A stretch of DNA of 21,085 bases from positions 1 to 21,085 of the forward strand of contig JAFGIA010000447.1 in assembly GCA_016929795.1 (NCBI GenBank). Direction: 5' to 3'. Numbering within the stretch: the stretch's first letter is position 1; each line of letters starts with the position of its first letter. The DNA comes from Anaerolineae bacterium (lineage in GTDB: Bacteria; Chloroflexota; Anaerolineae; JAAYZQ01). Made by a program: the position numbers and the translations under genes. Below are positions 7,713-16,996 of the stretch, piece after piece. Under the pieces are notes generated by a model. That model saw only the letters and a list, made by a program, of their open reading frames with translations, was not told the DNA's origin and did not search any database.

Positions 7713-7937
7713 CTATTCGGGTTCATCACCTCCTTCTTTCTCAGGCAGCGGCTTGCCACGGGTCTGGTCCTGGAGAAAAGCGACCAGCGCCTCCAGGTCG
7801 GCAAACCCCTGCCGCTCGCCGGTGTGTGGATCGGTCAGGCTAAAGCGCCACACAGCAGGGAGCTCGACCTTGCCCCTCACCGCCCAGAAGCGAAGCAAGT
7901 AGGAATGGTAGCAAAGTGGACCGTTCGAGTGGGACAT
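7713..7937 (-). CDS. Small conserved protein, TGERxGFAxLEAL family, unknown function
   Basis: A 74-aa soluble protein with no signal or membrane segment. It has the pattern SYLLRFW, then WRFSLTDPHTGERQGFADL and EALVAFLQDQT, with an acidic C-terminal tail. I recall small proteins of this pattern as frequent in Chloroflexota, but no function is known to me. The ATG at 7937 follows GAGGG. It precedes the beta-helix gene on the same strand and is divergent from the SARP-type regulator. An upstream extended -10 (8101-8109) gives a leader of about 160 nt that includes a long hairpin. Confidence 0.8.
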   Translation of the reverse strand: MSHSNGPLCYHSYLLRFWAVRGKVELPAVWRFSLTDPHTGERQGFADLEALVAFLQDQTRGKPLPEKEGGDEPE

Positions 7938-7970
7938 GGCATACCCTCACTTTTCGGAATGAGACGGCTG

Positions 7971-7979
7971 TGGTATACT
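7971..7979 (+). promoter_or_regulatory. Candidate extended -10 promoter of the SARP-type regulator
   Basis: TGG-TATACT on the plus strand with no convincing -35 (TTTTCG at 17 bp). If used, it gives a leader of about 165 nt running through the hairpin at 8024-8089. It faces the minus-strand element at 8101-8109. No better plus-strand promoter was seen before the GTG at 8152. Confidence 0.4.
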
Positions 7980-8023
7980 CCTTTCCATAGGGTTCCCGTA
8001 TAGCACACGGTTATTACTATCTG

Positions 8024-8089
8024 CTCAATAATCGGGGGTTGGGGTGTGTGCGGGCACCGCACATACCCCCATTCCCCCCCTTTATTGAG
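8024..8089. repeat. 66-bp imperfect palindrome in the divergent intergenic region
   Basis: Outer arms CTCAATAA (8024-8031) and TTATTGAG (8082-8089) are perfectly complementary. An inner stem TGTGCGG (8047-8053) with CCGCACA (8057-8063) is extended by GGGG/CCCC, and G-run and C-run strands lie between. It lies in the 5' leaders of both divergent genes if the facing promoters are used. It could be an RNA switch or attenuator, a double-strand regulator site, or a palindromic repeat. Confidence 0.65.
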
Positions 8090-8109
8090 AGGATACGGCC
8101 ATTATACCA
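8082..8109 (-). promoter_or_regulatory. Candidate extended -10 promoter with downstream 13-bp motif (small protein gene)
   Basis: On the minus strand TGG-TATAAT (8109-8101) is followed after 6 bp by ATCCTCTCAATAA (8094-8082). The same arrangement occurs on the plus strand at 19173-19200. There is no good -35 at 17-18 bp, so an activator or the TGn extension would be needed. Confidence 0.55.
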
Positions 8110-8151
8110 GGGCAGTGTGAACAAAGCGTGAATTGAGAGGGAGGCGGTGCC

Positions 8152-11100
8152 GTGGGAGAGCTGCAGATGACCTTCCTGGGTGGGCTGAGCGTCGCCCGGG
8201 ATGGCGTCCCGGTTTCCGGGTTTGTTTCGGTCAAAGTTCAGGCTCTCCTTTGTTACCTGGCCCTCACCGGCCAGCCTCACCTTCGCCCATTGCTCGCCGG
8301 CCTGCTGTGGGGCGACATGCCCGAGGAGAGGGCCAACGTGAATCTGCGCAAGGCCCTCTCGAACCTGCGCCGGACCGTGGGCGACCACGTGGACGTCACC
8401 GGCCAGACGGTCCTTTTCGTGCGCGATCGCCCCTACACCCTCGACGTGGAAGAGTTTGTCAGCCGTGCCGAGCCGGCCTTGCGGCCGGGGGTCGATCTCG
8501 CCGCCAAGATCCCCGCCCTGATCCAGGCTGCCGACCTCTACCATTCGGATCTGCTGGCCGGGTTTCACGTGCAGGATGCCCCGGCCTTTGAAGAGTGGCT
8601 GCTGGTGGAGCGCGAGCGGCTGCGCGATCTGGCCATCAAGGTGTTCTACGCGCTGGCCGACTATTATGGCCTGCGTGGCGAGAACGAGGCCGCGATCGAT
8701 TACGCTTCGCGCCTGCTCGCCCTGGAGCCGTGGCACGAAGAAGCGCACCGGCAGATCATGCTCCTCCAGGCGCGCAGCGGCCGCCGGTCGACAGCCCTGG
8801 CGCAGTACGACGCCTGTCGCAGCCTCTTGCGCCAGGAGCTGGGCGTCGATCCCATGCCCGAGACCACGGCGCTGTACGAGCGCATCCGCGCTGCTTCGGC
8901 CCGCCGCTCGCATCTGCCGGTGCAGCCCACCCCCTTTGTGGGGCGCGAAGAAGAGATGGCCCGCATCGCTGCCTCGTTTGACGATCCCTCGTGCCGGCTG
9001 CTGACGCTGGTCGGCCCCGGCGGCATCGGCAAGACACGCCTGGCACTGCAGGTGGCCCAAGCGCGCTACTATGTTTTTCTCGACGGCGTCTACCTGGTGT
9101 CGCTGGCAGGGATTGACACGCCCGATCTCCTCCTTTCGAGCCTGGCCGCCGCGCTGCCCTTTTCCTTCTTTGGCCGCCAGGAGCCCAAGGCCCAGCTCCT
9201 CGCCTACCTGCACGAAAAAGAGCTGCTGCTGGTACTGGACAGCTTTGAGCACGTGCTGGAAGGCGCCGGGTTGATCTCCGAGATCCTGGAAGCGGCTCCC
9301 CAGGTCAAGATCCTGGCCACGTCTCGCGAGCGGCTGAATCTACGCTGGGAGTGGCTGTTCGACGTGCACGGCATGGCCTATCCCACCGGGCCGGAGGGGG
9401 ACCCGCCCGCCGGGTATGATGCCGGCGCGCTCTTTGTGCGGACCGCCACCCGGGTCCAGCCCGAGTTCTCCCTGGAGCACGAACGGGAGAACGTGGCGCG
9501 CATCTGCCGGCTCGTGGAGGGGATGCCCCTGGCCATCGAGCTGGCGGCGGCCGCCGTCCGCCACTGGTCGTGCGGGCACATTGCGGCCGAGATCGAGCAG
9601 AACCTGGACCTGCTGGCGACGGCGGCGCGCGACGTGCCCGAGCGCCACCGCAGTATCGAGGCGGCGTTCGAAGGATCGTGGCGCACGCTCACGGCCGAGG
9701 CCCAACGCGCCTTTCGTACCCTGGCCGTATTCCGCGGGGGGGCCGACCTCCCCGCCATCGAGCGCGTCACGGGGGCCGCCCGGCCGCTTCTCGACTCGCT
9801 GGTGGCCAAGTCGCTGCTGCGTGGGGCAGGATCGGGGCGCCTGGAGCTGCACGAGCTGGTGCGGCAGTACGCGGCTGCGCGGCTGGACGAGGCCCGGGGA
9901 GAGCGCCAACAGGCCGAGGCGGCCCACGCTGGCTACTATGCCGCCTTTGTGCGCGATAGGGCCGCTGCGCTGCGCGGCCGTGAGCAAAAAGCCACACTCG
10001 ACCAGATCCACCGCGAGATCGACAACGTGCGCGCGGCGTGGCGGTGGGCTGCGTCCCATCGTGACGCCAGCCTCCTCGACATGGCCCTCCAGGCGCTCTA
10101 CCTCTTTTACGATCTGCGTGGCTGGCTGGAAGAGGGCTACCAGATGCTCGAGTTGGCGGCGGCGGCGGTGCCCGCAGGCAGCTCGCTCGCCGGCCGCCTC
10201 CTCGGGCGGCTGGGGTGGTTTGCTTTTCGCGTGGGGCGCTATGACCAGGCCCGGCGGCTGGGCGAGCAGTGCCTGGGCCTGGTCGGGGCCGGGGCCGAGC
10301 CCCGAGAGGAAGCGCTGGCGCACGCCGTCCTGGGGCGCGTGGGCGAAGAGCAGGGCGACTATGCCCGGGCGTCCGGGCATTTCGAACAGTGCCTGGCCTG
10401 TTACGCGCAGGCCGGTGACGTGTGGGGCATGGCCCAGAGCAACGACTACCTGGGCAATGTGGCCCGCATGATCGGCGATTACCCCCGGGCGGAAGAGTAT
10501 TACCAGCGCTGCCTGGTGCTCTATGATCAGGTGGGCGACCGGCACGGTATCGCCGGTGCCTACAACAGCCTGGGGGGCGCGGCGGGCACGCGCGGCGCAT
10601 ACGACCAGGCGCGCGACTATTTCGAGCGCAGCCTGGCCCTTTGTCGCGAGATCGACGACCGCTTTGGCATCGCCGGGGCCTCGCACAACTTGAGCAACCT
10701 CGCCTATCTCGGCGGCGACTATGCCACGGCCAAGGCACTGCGCCGCGATGTGCTGGGCATTTGTCGCGAGATCGGCTTTCGCCGCGGCGTGGCCGATTCC
10801 CTGCGCCACCTGGGCGACGCCCACCGGCAATTGGGTGAGTATGGCGAAGCGCGGCGCTTGTACGAGGAGAGCCTCTTCCTCAAAGAAGAGTCGGGCGACC
10901 GCAGGGGCCTGGCGCTGCTCCACAACAGCCTGGGCGACCTGCTCTTCGCAACGAGTGATCCTGCCGCCGCCGCGCGCGAATACCGGCGGGTGCTCGACCT
11001 CGGCGTCGACATCGATTCCCCGCCCATCATCCTCACCGCGCTGGCGGGGCTGGCGGCGTGCCTGGCGCGCGCAGGCAGCCGGGAAGCAGCTTTCGAGATC

Positions 11101-11286
11101 GCCTCTTTCATCCTGCAACACCCGGCCAGCGAACAGCAGCTCTGCGACCAGGTCGCGCCGCTCCACGCCAGCCTGGCCGCCGAGCTCGCCCCCCGGACCG
11201 CCGCCGCGATCCAGGACCGGGGCCACTCGTGGACCCTGGAAGCGATGGTCGCCCGGGCAGTGGCAATCCATTCGGCCCAGGCTTGA
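8152..11286 (+). CDS. SARP/AfsR-type regulator: winged helix, BTAD, NB-ARC ATPase, TPR
   Basis: A 1044-aa cytoplasmic signal-integrating transcription factor. An OmpR/SARP-like DNA-binding domain (about 1-95; LLWGDMPEERANVNLRKALS) is followed by a BTAD domain (about 100-245; ALAQYDACRSLLRQELGVDP). Next is an NB-ARC NTPase from about 255 with FVGREEEM, Walker A GPGGIGKT (288-295) and Walker B LLLVLD (Asp363). At least six TPRs follow (about 680-1010), for example YPRAEEYYQRCLVLYDQVGD. The architecture matches AfsR-like regulators, in which nucleotide binding and TPR contacts gate DNA binding. The GTG at 8152 is chosen because GGGAGG (8139-8144) is ideally spaced; an in-frame ATG at 8167 is less well served. 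Targets may include the transport operon whose -35 box overlaps this gene's stop codon, or the divergent small gene (inference). Confidence 0.93.
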   Translation: MGELQMTFLGGLSVARDGVPVSGFVSVKVQALLCYLALTGQPHLRPLLAGLLWGDMPEERANVNLRKALSNLRRTVGDHVDVTGQTVLFVRDRPYTLDVEEFVSRAEPALRPGVDLAAKIPALIQAADLYHSDLLAGFHVQDAPAFEEWLLVERERLRDLAIKVFYALADYYGLRGENEAAIDYASRLLALEPWHEEAHRQIMLLQARSGRRSTALAQYDACRSLLRQELGVDPMPETTALYERIRAASARRSHLPVQPTPFVGREEEMARIAASFDDPSCRLLTLVGPGGIGKTRLALQVAQARYYVFLDGVYLVSLAGIDTPDLLLSSLAAALPFSFFGRQEPKAQLLAYLHEKELLLVLDSFEHVLEGAGLISEILEAAPQVKILATSRERLNLRWEWLFDVHGMAYPTGPEGDPPAGYDAGALFVRTATRVQPEFSLEHERENVARICRLVEGMPLAIELAAAAVRHWSCGHIAAEIEQNLDLLATAARDVPERHRSIEAAFEGSWRTLTAEAQRAFRTLAVFRGGADLPAIERVTGAARPLLDSLVAKSLLRGAGSGRLELHELVRQYAAARLDEARGERQQAEAAHAGYYAAFVRDRAAALRGREQKATLDQIHREIDNVRAAWRWAASHRDASLLDMALQALYLFYDLRGWLEEGYQMLELAAAAVPAGSSLAGRLLGRLGWFAFRVGRYDQARRLGEQCLGLVGAGAEPREEALAHAVLGRVGEEQGDYARASGHFEQCLACYAQAGDVWGMAQSNDYLGNVARMIGDYPRAEEYYQRCLVLYDQVGDRHGIAGAYNSLGGAAGTRGAYDQARDYFERSLALCREIDDRFGIAGASHNLSNLAYLGGDYATAKALRRDVLGICREIGFRRGVADSLRHLGDAHRQLGEYGEARRLYEESLFLKEESGDRRGLALLHNSLGDLLFATSDPAAAAREYRRVLDLGVDIDSPPIILTALAGLAACLARAGSREAAFEIASFILQHPASEQQLCDQVAPLHASLAAELAPRTAAAIQDRGHSWTLEAMVARAVAIHSAQA

Positions 11287-11311
11287 CAAAGCGGCGCCGT
11301 GGTGGTACACT
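11283..11311 (+). promoter_or_regulatory. Promoter of the ABC transporter-kinase-MFS operon
   Basis: TTGACA (11283-11288, perfect -35), a 17-bp spacer and TACACT (11306-11311) preceded by TGG. The -35 overlaps the TGA stop of the SARP-type regulator (11284-11286). Predicted start about 11318, giving a leader of about 227 nt. Confidence 0.82.
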
Positions 11312-11544
11312 GAATCCGCCGTAGCCAGTACTCAAACCTGGCTTGAAGAAAACGATGTCCTGAATTGCGAGTCGGTGTGACTCGTCACTTCGTCTTGGCC
11401 GCTCCTGGGCCAAGATCGCACGGGGAGGTGCGCGGCGACAAGAGGTCGGCCGCCGGGAAACGATCCCGGCTGCTTCTTATTCCGGCGAGGACTGGCCATT
11501 CCTCAGGCAGCAGTGAACGATCACACATCTGAGGAGGGAAAGAA
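11312..11544 (+). promoter_or_regulatory. Structured 5' leader of the ABC transporter operon
   Basis: A gene-free leader of 233 bases with four consecutive perfect stem-loops: 11368-11373/11379-11384 (6 bp), 11393-11400/11408-11415 (8 bp), 11417-11421/11428-11432 (5 bp) and 11452-11457/11465-11470 (6 bp). The ribosome binding site GAGGAGGG (11531-11538) follows. I compared it by eye with TPP, cobalamin, ZTP, glycine, T-box and other common motifs and found no match. It could be an undescribed riboswitch or protein-binding leader. No terminator-like stem with a U-tract is present, so any control would act on translation or RNA stability. Confidence 0.5.
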
Positions 11545-12579
11545 ATGAAGCGCGTTCGTTTCATGGCTCTGTTCGTAGTGCTCAGCTTGCTGCTCAGCCT
11601 GGTAGCCTGTGGGGGCGAACCGGCCAGCACCGAGCTCAACGTGCTCTGCACGCCGCAGGAAGAGTGGTGCCAGGGCATGAAGCAAGAGTTCGAGGAAGAG
11701 TTTGGCATCACCGTCAACTATGTGCGCATGTCGAGTGGCGAGGCGCTGGCCCGCCTGCGCGCCGAGAAGGACAACCCCCAGTTTGACATCTGGTGGGGTG
11801 GCCCCATCGACAGCTTTGTCGCCGCCAAGGCCGAGGGCCTGCTCGAGGCCTACGACTCGCCGAGCTACAAGAACCTGCGCGACCCGGCCAAGTTCAAGGA
11901 CCCCGACAACTACTGGGTCGGCATCTATGTCGGCACCCTCGGCTTTGCCACCAACAAGGACTGGCTGGCCCAGAACCCGGGCGTCGCCGCCCCCACGTCG
12001 TGGGACGACCTGCTCAAGCCCGAATTCAAGGACCAGATCATGGTCGCCCACCCCTCCACCTCGGGCACGTCCTACACCGCCCTGGCCACGGTGCTGCAGA
12101 TCAGGGGCCAGGATGCAGGGTGGGAGTACCTGAACAAGTACGCCGACCAGGTGCTCCAGTTCACCAAGAGTGGCGCCGCCCCCGCCAAGTTTGTCGGCCA
12201 GGGGGAAGCGGCGGTCGGTATTGTCTTTTCCCACGACATCGTGCACGAGATCGATGACAATAACCTGCCGCTCGAGCTGACCTTCCCCGCGGAAGGGACC
12301 GGCTACGAGATCGGCGGCATGGGCATCATCAAGGGCGGCGGCCACCTCGACGCGGCGCAAAAGTGGTTCGACTGGGCCATTACCCCGGAGACACAGGCGC
12401 TCGGCCCCAAGTACCATGCCTACCAGGCCCCCACCGTCAACGGCGTGGAGCTGTCGCATCCCGAGCTGATGGAAGTCAACCTGATCGACTATGACTTCCA
12501 GTGGGCCGGCGAGCACAAGGTCGAGTACATCGACAAGTTCACCAACGAAATTTCGGCCGCGGACCAGCTCAAGGAATAA
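11545..12579 (+). CDS. AfuA/FbpA-type ABC transporter substrate-binding lipoprotein
   Basis: A 344-aa extracytoplasmic ligand-binding protein. The signal peptide ends in lipobox LVAC (Cys22). The mature part follows the iron/putrescine/sugar-phosphate SBP class (SBP_bac_8-like): ELNVLCTPQEEW, FDIWWGGPIDSF, NYWVGIYVG, PTSWDDLLKPEFK, STSGTSYTALAT, GQGEAAVGIVFSHD. The ATG at 11545 has a strong GAGGAGGG. The class was named for ferric iron, but some members (AfuA) bind hexose phosphates. The operon's PfkB kinase makes a sugar or polyol-like ligand more likely here than iron, and no iron-ligand tyrosine pair is obvious. Specificity is inference. A 14-bp hairpin right after the stop probably protects or limits transcripts so that this protein is made in excess. 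Confidence 0.92.
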   Translation: MKRVRFMALFVVLSLLLSLVACGGEPASTELNVLCTPQEEWCQGMKQEFEEEFGITVNYVRMSSGEALARLRAEKDNPQFDIWWGGPIDSFVAAKAEGLLEAYDSPSYKNLRDPAKFKDPDNYWVGIYVGTLGFATNKDWLAQNPGVAAPTSWDDLLKPEFKDQIMVAHPSTSGTSYTALATVLQIRGQDAGWEYLNKYADQVLQFTKSGAAPAKFVGQGEAAVGIVFSHDIVHEIDDNNLPLELTFPAEGTGYEIGGMGIIKGGGHLDAAQKWFDWAITPETQALGPKYHAYQAPTVNGVELSHPELMEVNLIDYDFQWAGEHKVEYIDKFTNEISAADQLKE

Positions 12580-12591
12580 CCATCGAGTGGT

Positions 12592-12623
12592 GTGCAGGGC
12601 GAGGGACACCCCTCGCCCTGCAC
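12592..12623 (+). terminator. Intercistronic hairpin between binding protein and permease genes
   Basis: Perfect 14-bp arms 12592-12605 and 12610-12623 around the loop ACAC, between the solute-binding protein stop and the permease ribosome binding site AGGAG (12628-12632). There is no U-tract, only CTTTA. Such stems at this position in transport operons commonly stabilise the upstream message or partly terminate transcription, giving more binding protein than permease. Confidence 0.7.
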
Positions 12624-12638
12624 CTTTAGGAGAAGAGG

Positions 12639-14939
<2,301 letters not shown>

Positions 14940-14951
14940 TGAGGAGTCACC

Positions 14952-16025
14952 ATGTATCTGAGCCTGCGAGACATTGTCAAAGTTTTCCCGGCCCGTGGCG
15001 GCAGCGGTGAGGTGACGGCCGTCGACCACGTCGACATCGAGATCCCCCAGGGCGAGCTCGTCACCCTCCTCGGACCTTCCGGCTGCGGCAAAACCACCAC
15101 CCTGCGCCTGATCGCCGGGTTCGAGTTCCCCACCGCCGGCACCATCGAGCTCGACGGGGCCGTCATCAACCAGGAGCCGCCCCACAAGCGCGGCATGAGC
15201 ATGGTGTTCCAGAGCTATGCCATCTTTCCCCACCTCAACGTGTTCGAGAACATCTCCTACGGCCTCAACGTCCAGCGCGTGCCGAAAAAGGAACTGCGCG
15301 AGCGCGTGGTGCGCGTGCTCGAGCTGGTCGAGCTGACCGGCCTGGAGAACCGCGCGCCCAACCAGCTCTCCGGCGGCCAGCAGCAGCGCGTCGCCCTGGC
15401 CCGCGCCCTCGTCATGGAGCCCAAAGTCCTGCTCATGGACGAGCCCCTGTCGAACCTAGACGCCAAGCTGCGCGAGCAGATGCGCACCGAGATCCGTCGC
15501 ATCCAGCGCCGGCTGGGCATCACCAGCGTCTATGTCACCCACGACCAGGTGGAGGCCATGACGCTGTCCGACCGGATCGTGATCATGCACCAGGGGCGCA
15601 TCGAGCAGATCGGCTCGCCCCCCGAGGTCTATCGCCGGCCCGCCACCCGTTTCGTCGCCGACTTTATCGGGCGCGCCAACTTTGTCGAGGGCACCGTGCG
15701 CGACCGGCGCAACGGCGACCTCGTCCTCGAGGCCCTTGGCGCCACCTTGACCGTGCCCGCCCCCGACCGGGCCCTGGCCCCCGGCGCCGCCGCCACGCTC
15801 GTCGTCCGCCCCGAGATGGTCGAGATCGACGCCCCCGGCAGCCAGATCGAGGGCACCGTGCGCCGCGCCACCTACCTGGGCAACGTGATCGAATACGACA
15901 TCGAGGTTGGCGGCCAGGTCCTGGCCCTCGTCGAGTACGATCCCCGCCACACCGTCGTGCACCCCGAAGGGACGCGCGTGCCGCTGCGCCTGCTCGAGGA
16001 TTGCCTCTACATCCTGCCTTCCTGA
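14952..16025 (+). CDS. ABC transporter ATP-binding protein (PotA/FbpC/AfuC type)
   Basis: A 357-aa cytoplasmic ATPase that powers the adjacent permease. All motifs are intact: Walker A GPSGCGKT (41-48), Q-loop VFQSYAIFPH (Gln87), signature LSGGQ (139-143), Walker B LLMDE (160-164), D-loop SNLDA and switch His197 (VTHDQVEA). The C-terminal 110 residues form a TOBE-type regulatory domain (GAAATLVVRPEMVEI). The ATG at 14952 has GAGGAG at 14941-14946, directly after the permease stop. Confidence 0.95.
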   Translation: MYLSLRDIVKVFPARGGSGEVTAVDHVDIEIPQGELVTLLGPSGCGKTTTLRLIAGFEFPTAGTIELDGAVINQEPPHKRGMSMVFQSYAIFPHLNVFENISYGLNVQRVPKKELRERVVRVLELVELTGLENRAPNQLSGGQQQRVALARALVMEPKVLLMDEPLSNLDAKLREQMRTEIRRIQRRLGITSVYVTHDQVEAMTLSDRIVIMHQGRIEQIGSPPEVYRRPATRFVADFIGRANFVEGTVRDRRNGDLVLEALGATLTVPAPDRALAPGAAATLVVRPEMVEIDAPGSQIEGTVRRATYLGNVIEYDIEVGGQVLALVEYDPRHTVVHPEGTRVPLRLLEDCLYILPS

Positions 16026-16036
16026 AAACGTGCAAC

Positions 16037-16081
16037 CGTGATACGTGAGGCGTGACGCCAGTTCACGCCTCACGTATCACG
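16037..16081. repeat. Perfect 19-bp inverted repeat before the kinase gene, heptamer-built
   Basis: Arms 16037-16055 and 16063-16081 are perfectly complementary with a 7-nt loop. The left arm reads as 7-bp units CGTGATA, CGTGAGG, CGTGACG, with mirror units on the right. It lies between the ATPase stop (16025) and the kinase ribosome binding site (AGGAG 16083-16087). Like the element at 986-1032 it has no U-tract and separates operon genes expected at different levels. Confidence 0.85.
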
Positions 16082-16096
16082 TAGGAGAACTCACTC

Positions 16097-16996
16097 ATGC
16101 CTGACGTCGACGTGATGATGATCGGCCACCTGGCCAGGGACCGCAACATCGTGGATGGGCAGGGCGGAGAGGCCCCTGGGGGCGCGGTCTATTACGGCAG
16201 CATCGCCCTGCGCCGCCTCGGCCTGCGCGTGGCCGTCGTCACGCGCCTGCACCCCGACGATTTCCCCCTCCTCGACGCGCTGCGCGAGGAGGGGGTAGAA
16301 GTGTTTGCCGCCGCCGCGGCCGAAACCTCGGGCATTGCCAACGAGTACAACTCGGCCGACATGGAGCGGCGGATCTGCACGCCCCTCGGCTTTGCCGGGC
16401 CCATCCGCGCCGCCGACCTGCCGCACCGGACGGCGCGCATCTATGCCGTCGTGCCCATCATTGCCGGCGAGGTGGACCTGCCCCTGCTGCGGCTCTTGCA
16501 CGAGCATGGCCCCGTCGCCCTCGACGTGCAGGGCTTTGTGCGCGTGCGCGAGGAGCGCGCCGCCGGCCGGCCCGCCCTCGTCTTTCGCCCCTGGGCCGAC
16601 CAGGAAGAAGGGCTCGCCCTCGTCACCTACCTGAAGGTGGACCGCGCCGAGGCGGAGCTGTTGACGGGCGAGTCGGACCTGCGGGCTGCGGCGCGGCGGC
16701 TGGCCGCGCTCGGCCCCGCCGAAGTCCTGCTCACCCAGTCGTCGGGGGTCACCGTCCTCGCCGGGGGCGAGTTCTACCAGGCGCCCTTTACCCCGCGCTC
16801 GCTCGCCGGGCGCACAGGCCGGGGCGACACTGCCTTTGCCGCCTACCTCGGCACGCGCCTGTCCGCGGGACCCGGCGAGGCGGCCCGCGTGGCGGCGGCG
16901 GTCACCACGCTCAAACAGGAGCAGCCCGGCCCGTGGCGCGGCACCCGGGCCGACGTCGACCTGCTCCTGGCCCGCCGCTCGGCGGCGGGCGGGTGA
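16097..16996 (+). CDS. PfkB-family carbohydrate kinase
   Basis: A 299-aa cytoplasmic ribokinase-fold kinase, probably phosphorylating the imported ligand or a breakdown product at a hydroxyl with ATP. The N-terminal GG motif region (GGAVYYGSIALRRLG, 28-42) and the second signature LKVDRAEAELLTGE (179-192) are followed by the catalytic and anion-hole motif GRTGRGDT (238-245), with Asp244 as the expected catalytic base. The motif differs from the common DTTGAGD, having GRTGRGD, so the subgroup is not one of the well-known ribokinases. Substrate is not recognised. The ATG at 16097 follows AGGAGA. Its stop overlaps the MFS start in GTGA, so translation is likely coupled. Confidence 0.88.
   Translation: MPDVDVMMIGHLARDRNIVDGQGGEAPGGAVYYGSIALRRLGLRVAVVTRLHPDDFPLLDALREEGVEVFAAAAAETSGIANEYNSADMERRICTPLGFAGPIRAADLPHRTARIYAVVPIIAGEVDLPLLRLLHEHGPVALDVQGFVRVREERAAGRPALVFRPWADQEEGLALVTYLKVDRAEAELLTGESDLRAAARRLAALGPAEVLLTQSSGVTVLAGGEFYQAPFTPRSLAGRTGRGDTAFAAYLGTRLSAGPGEAARVAAAVTTLKQEQPGPWRGTRADVDLLLARRSAAGG

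Noticed and set aside
8017..9252. A 411-aa minus-strand open frame across the divergent region
   Set aside because: Opposes the SARP DNA-binding and BTAD domains; no recognisable domain of its own.
9340..11310. A 656-aa open frame on the minus strand opposite the regulator's NB-ARC/TPR region
   Set aside because: The plus-strand frame has Walker A/B motifs and TPRs; the minus frame is low-complexity Ala/Arg/Gln/Gly and has no family features.
11312..11544. T-box, TPP, ZTP or other known riboswitch
   Set aside because: Hallmark sequences of these classes are absent by eye; kept only as an unclassified structured leader.
16933..16992. Upstream ATG (16933) for the MFS gene
   Set aside because: It lies inside the kinase gene and adds an Arg/Pro/Gly-rich stretch; the GTGA overlap start at 16993 is the typical coupled start.
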